A stretch of DNA of 10,823 bases from an uncultured Rhodocyclaceae bacterium (GTDB lineage: Bacteria > Pseudomonadota > Gammaproteobacteria > Burkholderiales > Rhodocyclaceae): the NCBI GenBank assembly GCA_903930805.1, contig CAIYZZ010000226.1, positions 1-10,823 on the forward strand, in the 5' to 3' direction. Positions 5,933 through 10,823 of the stretch are shown here, piece after piece. Every line of letters begins with the position of its first letter. Positions within the stretch are counted from its first letter, which is position 1. The notes beneath the pieces are model-generated. The model saw only the letters and a list, made by a program, of their open reading frames with translations, was not told the origin of the DNA and did not search any database. Made by a program: the position numbers and the translations under genes.

Positions 5933-6310
5933 ATGCGCAAAGCCTCCTCCCTTAAATCAGCACAACAAGGTGTAGTGTTGCTGGAGACACTGATTGCCAT
6001 CCTGATTTTTTCCATGGCAGTGATCGCCATCCTCGGTGTCGAAGCCATCATGATCAAAAACACTTCCGACGCAAAATATCGTGCCGACGCCAGCTATATG
6101 GCCCAGCAAAGGATAGGATTGATGTGGGCCGACCCCGACAATCTGGCCGCTCACCTCGAAGCGAATACCGACATCTCCGCCTTGTTGCCCAGCGGTACGC
6201 GCACCGTTACCGAGCCGGTCCCCGGCCAGTTTACGGTGACAATTACCTGGCAGCTACCGGGGGAAGTGCGGCATACTTTCACCACCACCGCCAGCATTGC
6301 CGGGGGCTAA
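5933..6310 (+). CDS. pilV: Minor pilin PilV
   Basis: This 125-residue prepilin has cleavage expected after G13 (SAQQG before VVLLETLIAILIFSMAVIAI) and Glu at +5 (E18). Valine instead of phenylalanine at +1 and the AILIFSM helix are typical of PilV. The remaining domain is small: YMAQQRIGLMWADP after the helix, then the strands FTVTITWQLPG and VRHTFTTTASIAG. PilV is one of the minor pilins that form the assembly-initiating complex with PilW, PilX and PilY1. The ATG at 5933 has GGAG five bases upstream and follows the previous stop by 11 bases. A longer reading from ATG 5909 is possible but would overlap the previous gene without benefit. Confidence 0.88.
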   Translation: MRKASSLKSAQQGVVLLETLIAILIFSMAVIAILGVEAIMIKNTSDAKYRADASYMAQQRIGLMWADPDNLAAHLEANTDISALLPSGTRTVTEPVPGQFTVTITWQLPGEVRHTFTTTASIAGG

Positions 6311-6314
6311 CATC

Positions 6315-7346
6315 ATGGCATCGAATGGCAGCCGCCCATCGTCCCGTCAAGCAGGTTTCACCATGGTGGAGCTTCTGGTCGGGTTGGCCATCGGGCTGCT
6401 CCTGACCGGGGTCATCCTGCAGGTCATGTCCGTCTTCGAAGTGAAAACACGCACGACAACGGGTGCCGCCGATGCGCAGACTAATGGCGGCATTGCGCTC
6501 TTTACCATCGGGCGCGAGCTACAGATGGCAGGTTATCCCCTGCTGCCGGTGACCAACTCACCGCTCGAATGCACCACAGTCACTTACGGTAGCACGGGCA
6601 TAACGAGCATTACACCAGTCAGCATCACCAATGGTGTGGCAGCTACCGGTGTCAGCGCCAGTGACGCGATTGTCATACGCTACGGCAGTTCGCTGATGGG
6701 GGGTGTTCCCACCCAGATTACCACCGTGGGACCCCCAACGTCCGTTAGCTCCAATTTTGGTTGCCAGACCGGGGACATTACCCTGATCACCAATGGCACC
6801 ACCTGCGCCTTGTCGAGCGTAACCGCCATAGCGGGCACCACGACAGTCACCTTGGCGAATACCGCCTCAGCGCTTGTCGGTGCCAACCTTGCCTGCCTGG
6901 GAGCCACCTGGAATCAGATTACCTACGCCGTGAATAACAGCAACCTGGAACGCAACGGGGTGCCTACGCTGACCGGCGTCGTCAACCTCCAGGCGCAATA
7001 TGGAATTTCCGCCGCAGCCAACTCCAACCAGATCACCCAATGGGTGGATGCAAGCGGCGGCACCTGGGCCGCACCCTCGGTCGCCAACCGCAACCGCATC
7101 AAGGCAATCCGCCTCGCCGTCGTTGCACGCAACGAAAAGAAGGAGACAACTGCAGTAACCGCCGCGTGCAGCTCCACCACCGCAGCAGCTCCTACCGGGC
7201 TGTGCGCATGGGAGGGCAGTGCCGCATCACCGGCGCCCACGATCGACCTGAGCGCCAACGATCCCGACTGGCTGCGTTACCGCTACAAGGTGTTTGAAAC
7301 CATCATTCCCCTGCGCAATGTGATTTGGTCAAAGAGTACGTTATGA
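6315..7346 (+). CDS. pilW: Minor pilin PilW
   Basis: The 343-residue protein has the prepilin cleavage site after G14 (SSRQAG before FTMVELLVGLAIGLLLTGVI) and Glu at +5 (E19). The motif GGIALFTIGRELQMAGYPLL after the helix is characteristic of PilW. A large beta-rich domain with several cysteines follows, and the end (RYRYKVFETIIPLRNVIW) is typical of the family. PilW is the large minor pilin that couples PilX and PilY1 to the pilus tip. The ATG at 6315 lies four bases after the pilV stop. The G-rich run before it is a poor ribosome-binding site, so coupling with pilV is likely. The stop overlaps the next start as ATGA. Confidence 0.9.
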   Translation: MASNGSRPSSRQAGFTMVELLVGLAIGLLLTGVILQVMSVFEVKTRTTTGAADAQTNGGIALFTIGRELQMAGYPLLPVTNSPLECTTVTYGSTGITSITPVSITNGVAATGVSASDAIVIRYGSSLMGGVPTQITTVGPPTSVSSNFGCQTGDITLITNGTTCALSSVTAIAGTTTVTLANTASALVGANLACLGATWNQITYAVNNSNLERNGVPTLTGVVNLQAQYGISAAANSNQITQWVDASGGTWAAPSVANRNRIKAIRLAVVARNEKKETTAVTAACSSTTAAAPTGLCAWEGSAASPAPTIDLSANDPDWLRYRYKVFETIIPLRNVIWSKSTL

Positions 7347-7960
7347 GATCATCACTCCATCGTTTGAAGCAGCGTGGCCTGGTGCTGTTTTTCGCCCTGA
7401 TCGCCCTGCTCGTCCTGTCGCTCGCAGCCGCAGCACTGGTGCGCTCGGTGGATACCGCCACCCTCATCGCCGGCAATCTGGCCTTCAGACAGGCGGCGAC
7501 CACATCTGCGGATGCCGGGGTTGAAGCGGCGATCACCTGGCTGGCAGCAACTGAGGCGGCGAACACCAGTTTGAATGTCCTGAACAACTCCGCCCACCCA
7601 TTCAATACAAGCCCTGCGGCAAGCGGCTACTATTCCTACGCCGACCCTAATTTAAATCTTTTTGCCGACTCTACATGGGTCGACGCCAGCAGCGTTCTGG
7701 TGGGCACCGACAACAGTGGCAATACCATCCGCTACATCATCCAGCGCATGTGCCGCAACGCCAATCAGGCCATTCAAACTGCGGACTGCCTGTTCAGCGG
7801 CGCGATAGAAGACAAGAATGGGCAGGGCATTCCACTGCCCCAGGAAATCTGCAAGGGGGTTGGCTGCCCGGTAGCCGGCCAAACGCCCCAGCTCCGCGTC
7901 ACTGCCCGGGCCACGGGGCCGAAGAATACCGTCAGCTATGTGCAAGTATTTGTCTATTAG
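7343..7960 (+). CDS. pilX: Minor pilin PilX
   Basis: This 205-residue protein has an N-terminus with Lys/Arg-rich leader and cleavage after G12 (LKQRG before LVLFFALIALLVLSLAAAA). There is no Glu at +5; Phe17 takes that place, in keeping with PilX and with GspK of type II secretion, both thought to sit at the tip. The following SVDTATLIAGNLAFRQAATT and ADAGVEAAITWL are the PilX N-terminal domain signature. The C-terminal part has four cysteines (two in MCRNANQAIQTADC, two in ICKGVGC) and ends with VRVTAR-like and SYVQVFVY strands. Start and stop are tightly set: the ATG overlaps the pilW stop, and its own TAG overlaps the pilY1 ribosome-binding site. Confidence 0.9.
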   Translation: MRSSLHRLKQRGLVLFFALIALLVLSLAAAALVRSVDTATLIAGNLAFRQAATTSADAGVEAAITWLAATEAANTSLNVLNNSAHPFNTSPAASGYYSYADPNLNLFADSTWVDASSVLVGTDNSGNTIRYIIQRMCRNANQAIQTADCLFSGAIEDKNGQGIPLPQEICKGVGCPVAGQTPQLRVTARATGPKNTVSYVQVFVY

Positions 7961-7964
7961 GAGG
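7959..7964 (+). promoter_or_regulatory. Ribosome-binding site of pilY1
   Basis: A full AGGAGG, five bases before the ATG at 7970 and overlapping the pilX stop codon. It is among the strongest sites in the operon and fixes the pilY1 start. Confidence 0.85.
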
Positions 7965-7969
7965 CAAGC

Positions 7970-10823
7970 ATGAAACGCAATCCTCAGCATCACTCAATAT
8001 TCGGTAGCAGCTTGCTTTCTCTGGTACTGGTCGCCGGCTTGCTCTCGCCCCTGCCCGCGCTGGCAGCGTCGGTCGCCCTGGCGACGTCGCCTCTGGCGAC
8101 CTCCACCACCACCATCGTCAAACCGAACCTGCTGTTCGTGCTCGACAACTCGGGCAGTATGGATTGGGATCACATGCCGGACGATTCAAGCGACGCGGGC
8201 AGTGCCGTGACATTCAATTTCGGCTACTACGGCCTGCGCAGCAGCCAGTGCAACCAAGTCTATTACGACCCCAGCAATACCTACCTGCCACCGGTCTATG
8301 CGGATGGCACGAACTACCCCAATGCCAGCTTTACCGCCGCGTGGGATGACGGATTCAACACCGGCGCGGGCACTACCGACTTGCGGACCGGATTCAAGGC
8401 ATCCCAGTCGCTGTCGGCCGACTCCACCGGGCAGGCAGCGTATTACTACAGCTATTCCGGTGCCCAGACTACCCAGCTGCTGAAGAACTACCACAGCACC
8501 ACCAACACCTTCTACAACGAGTGCGGCAGCGCCCAGAATGCCTCCCCCGGCAATGCCGTGTTCAGCAAGCGCCGGCTGAACACCACCGAAACCACTACCA
8601 TCACGGTCAGCGGCAGCACCGCTACCCTGGTCAGCAGCATCAAGGTGAACAACGTCGAACTCATGGGTGCGACATCGACCACTGGCAACACAAGTTCCAG
8701 CACCACGGCTGGCAATATCGCCGCCAAGATCTATATGAACGGCTTCAGTGCCACCGCATCGGGCAGCGTCATCACGATCACTGGCCCGACGTCGGCCGCC
8801 AACTACACACCGGTCATCACCTGCACCGTCACCCCCTGCCCGATGACGCTCACCCCCGATGTCTTCCCGGACACCACTGCGGCCAATCTGACCAATTTCG
8901 CCAACTGGTACAGCTATTACCGCACCCGCATGATGATGATGAAAACTGCGGCTGGACGCGCTTTCAGCAGCCTCAACAGCACCTACCGCGTCGGCCTGAT
9001 GAAAATCAGTTCCTCCAGCGCGCCGGTCGTGGCGATGGGGACCTTCGAAGGCACAGCCTCGACCGAACAGCGCGGCAAGTGGTACAGCACGCTCTACACC
9101 ATGACGCCGAGCGGCAGCACGCCGCTGCGCACGGCCCTGTCGGATGCGGGCCTCTACTACGCGGGGAAACTGTCGGGCTACCTGGCGGGAACCGCCACCG
9201 ACCCGCTGCAGTATTCCTGCCAGCAGAACTTCACCATTCTCTCCACCGACGGTTTCTGGAACACCGGCAATGGCTACAAGGTCGATGGCAGTACCGCCGT
9301 CGGCAATCAGGATGGTACGGCGGCGCCACCGATGAATGACGGCGCCGTTACGACTTTAACGCAGACTTCGACGTGGAATTCGGCGAGCACCACCGTGAGA
9401 CGCGTCACGAGGCCCAGCGTCGACACCTACAAGACATCGGTCACCACCACCACCCGCCACAAGGCTACGGTCAAGAGCCAGAACCTCTACAGCGGTTTTG
9501 TGGCGAATACAGCAACTGCAGGTCAGACTAATACGGCTGTTAGCCGACCAGCATCTGGTTGCTCTACTTGTACGGTAACCGTGACGACATCCGGTAACCA
9601 TGGGCTTGTTACCGGCAATTCTGTGCAAATCGCCGGTGTAACTGTTTCCTCTGGGACAAATAATTACAACGGTACATTCACCATCACCAGAATTAACAAC
9701 ACGCAGTTCTCCTACGTTTCACCCAGCCCAAGATCTGCGACTGCAACAGCGTTTGGCACCTCGACAATAGCTGGTGCTTTTGCAAATGGATGTCCCGCTG
9801 GCCAAGGTAAATACACTATTCAGGAACAGCGTTGGGATAACTACACGAACACGTCCAGCAAGGTCATCACGACCACAGCAACGACCAATACGCAGCAGAC
9901 CGATACCACCACCGTGGTCACCACCCCCAAGACGCGGACAGTCGTCACGACGGCTGGGGTTGTTACCTCAGACACAACAGCATCGGGTACTGCAACAACG
10001 ACGAACACATCGACAGTGACCCTCATTGCCGGCGCACCGTCCACCACGGTGGGTGCGGCAGTGGTCACCAATCTGGCGGATACACCAGATACGCCAAGCA
10101 ATTTTGGCGCTTCAACAACATCCGCTTGCGTGTCCGCAATGCCAGCCAGTCCATCGGCGGCGACTACTGTTTCAACTTACCCGGCATCACCCGCAGGCGA
10201 TACGGTGACGAGTGTTGGCGGGGTTACAACGGAGTCTGGGTATCCAACCCTGGCAGTGCTTGGCACAGCCTCGCCGTCATCGACGCTAAGCGGCCCGACA
10301 GTGACCACCGGCACGATTACAACCAACCCGGCAGTTGCTAGCCCCACTGGCGGCACCAGCGACAACCTGGCCGATGTCGCCATGTATTACTACCAGACCG
10401 ACCTGCGTACCGAGGCCCTGAACAATTGCGGCACGGCAGTGGCGCCGGCGACGGTAGGGCCGCTGTGCGAGAACAACGTGTTCATCAGCGGCAACGACAA
10501 CAACCTCCAGCAGCACATGACCACCTTCACGCTTGGCCTGGGCGCGAGCGGCAAGATGAACTATTCCTCCAGCTACATCAACGACAGTACCGGCGACTAT
10601 GTGGCCGTCAAGCTGCGCAGCACCGCCGATTCGACCGCGACACCGCCGGTCTGCTCCTGGCAGGCCAACGGCACCAGCTGTACCTGGCCAATTCCGGGCA
10701 TGGCCAACAGCTCCGACGGCAAAATCGAGAACATCGACGACCTGTGGCATGCGGCCGTCAATGGGCGCGGCCAGTTCTACTCGGCGCGCAACCCGCAGGA
10801 ACTGGTCGAAGGCCTGATCGACG
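7970..10823 (+). CDS. pilY1: PilY1 pilus-tip adhesin/assembly factor, 3' end cut by the window
   Basis: The frame is open for 951 codons with no stop before the window end, so the C-terminal beta-propeller is not seen. A signal peptide (cleavage near residue 32, LPALA) is followed by a von Willebrand factor A domain. Its metal-site elements are LLFVLDNSGSM (D59, S61, S63), SGSTPLRTA (T384) and ILSTDGFWN (D427). The parts FANWYSYYRTRMMMM, LADVAMYYYQTDLR, QQHMTTFTLGLG and NPQELVEGLID are classic PilY1 landmarks. Two stretches interrupt the fold: residues about 205-292 and about 450-796, the latter Thr/Val/Ser-rich. PilY1 acts at the pilus tip in adhesion, surface sensing and control of retraction. 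It closes the visible operon, 9 bases after pilX. Confidence 0.92.
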   Translation, partial: MKRNPQHHSIFGSSLLSLVLVAGLLSPLPALAASVALATSPLATSTTTIVKPNLLFVLDNSGSMDWDHMPDDSSDAGSAVTFNFGYYGLRSSQCNQVYYDPSNTYLPPVYADGTNYPNASFTAAWDDGFNTGAGTTDLRTGFKASQSLSADSTGQAAYYYSYSGAQTTQLLKNYHSTTNTFYNECGSAQNASPGNAVFSKRRLNTTETTTITVSGSTATLVSSIKVNNVELMGATSTTGNTSSSTTAGNIAAKIYMNGFSATASGSVITITGPTSAANYTPVITCTVTPCPMTLTPDVFPDTTAANLTNFANWYSYYRTRMMMMKTAAGRAFSSLNSTYRVGLMKISSSSAPVVAMGTFEGTASTEQRGKWYSTLYTMTPSGSTPLRTALSDAGLYYAGKLSGYLAGTATDPLQYSCQQNFTILSTDGFWNTGNGYKVDGSTAVGNQDGTAAPPMNDGAVTTLTQTSTWNSASTTVRRVTRPSVDTYKTSVTTTTRHKATVKSQNLYSGFVANTATAGQTNTAVSRPASGCSTCTVTVTTSGNHGLVTGNSVQIAGVTVSSGTNNYNGTFTITRINNTQFSYVSPSPRSATATAFGTSTIAGAFANGCPAGQGKYTIQEQRWDNYTNTSSKVITTTATTNTQQTDTTTVVTTPKTRTVVTTAGVVTSDTTASGTATTTNTSTVTLIAGAPSTTVGAAVVTNLADTPDTPSNFGASTTSACVSAMPASPSAATTVSTYPASPAGDTVTSVGGVTTESGYPTLAVLGTASPSSTLSGPTVTTGTITTNPAVASPTGGTSDNLADVAMYYYQTDLRTEALNNCGTAVAPATVGPLCENNVFISGNDNNLQQHMTTFTLGLGASGKMNYSSSYINDSTGDYVAVKLRSTADSTATPPVCSWQANGTSCTWPIPGMANSSDGKIENIDDLWHAAVNGRGQFYSARNPQELVEGLID

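Noticed and set aside
8521..9339. 272-codon open frame overlapping pilY1 in the +1 frame
   Set aside because: His/Gln/Arg-rich translation typical of a frame-shifted shadow; the real pilY1 frame runs through without interruption and carries all family landmarks.
10286..10750. 154-codon open frame on the minus strand inside pilY1
   Set aside because: Opposite to conserved PilY1 sequence (LADVAMYYY, QQHMTTFTLGLG); no motif or ribosome-binding site.

Overview
The window looks like a chromosomal stretch of a betaproteobacterium, most likely Rhodocyclales or Nitrosomonadales. That placement is an inference from the moderately high G+C, the style of the type IV pilus proteins and a small membrane protein of a betaproteobacterial type; no ribosomal marker is present. 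It falls into two halves on either side of a tRNA-Thr gene.

The left half (about 1-4620) is a patchwork of short, unrelated genes. In order these are: a small membrane protein whose frame continues upstream without a start codon; a lone XRE-type helix-turn-helix protein; the C-terminal remnant of a 2-oxoglutarate/Fe(II) oxygenase; a ZIP-family metal transporter; a VapBC-type toxin-antitoxin pair on the minus strand with a recognisable promoter and operator; a secreted metallo-beta-lactamase-fold hydrolase on the minus strand; and a second toxin-antitoxin pair (RHH antitoxin with ParE toxin) on the plus strand, with its own promoter and a 15-bp tandem duplication just upstream. A truncated gene, a gene lacking a start and two addiction modules within about 4 kb give this half the look of an accessory, rearranged region.

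The middle (4730-4870) holds tRNA-Thr(CGT) on the minus strand with an encoded CCA end, a strong intrinsic terminator and a good -10 box.

The right half (5002 to the window end) is a tightly packed plus-strand operon for type IV pilus assembly: pilE-like pilin, FimT/GspH-type pilin, PilV, PilW, PilX and the start of PilY1. Spacing is 14 nt or less, or the genes overlap. In known systems these minor pilins and PilY1 form a tip or priming complex that starts pilus assembly and supports adhesion and surface sensing. PilY1 is cut off by the window end after 951 codons. Its von Willebrand factor A domain carries two insertions, one of them about 350 residues long, Thr/Val/Ser-rich and lower in G+C than its flanks. 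This is the most unusual feature here. I found no CRISPR array, no intact insertion sequence and no clearly new multi-gene system.
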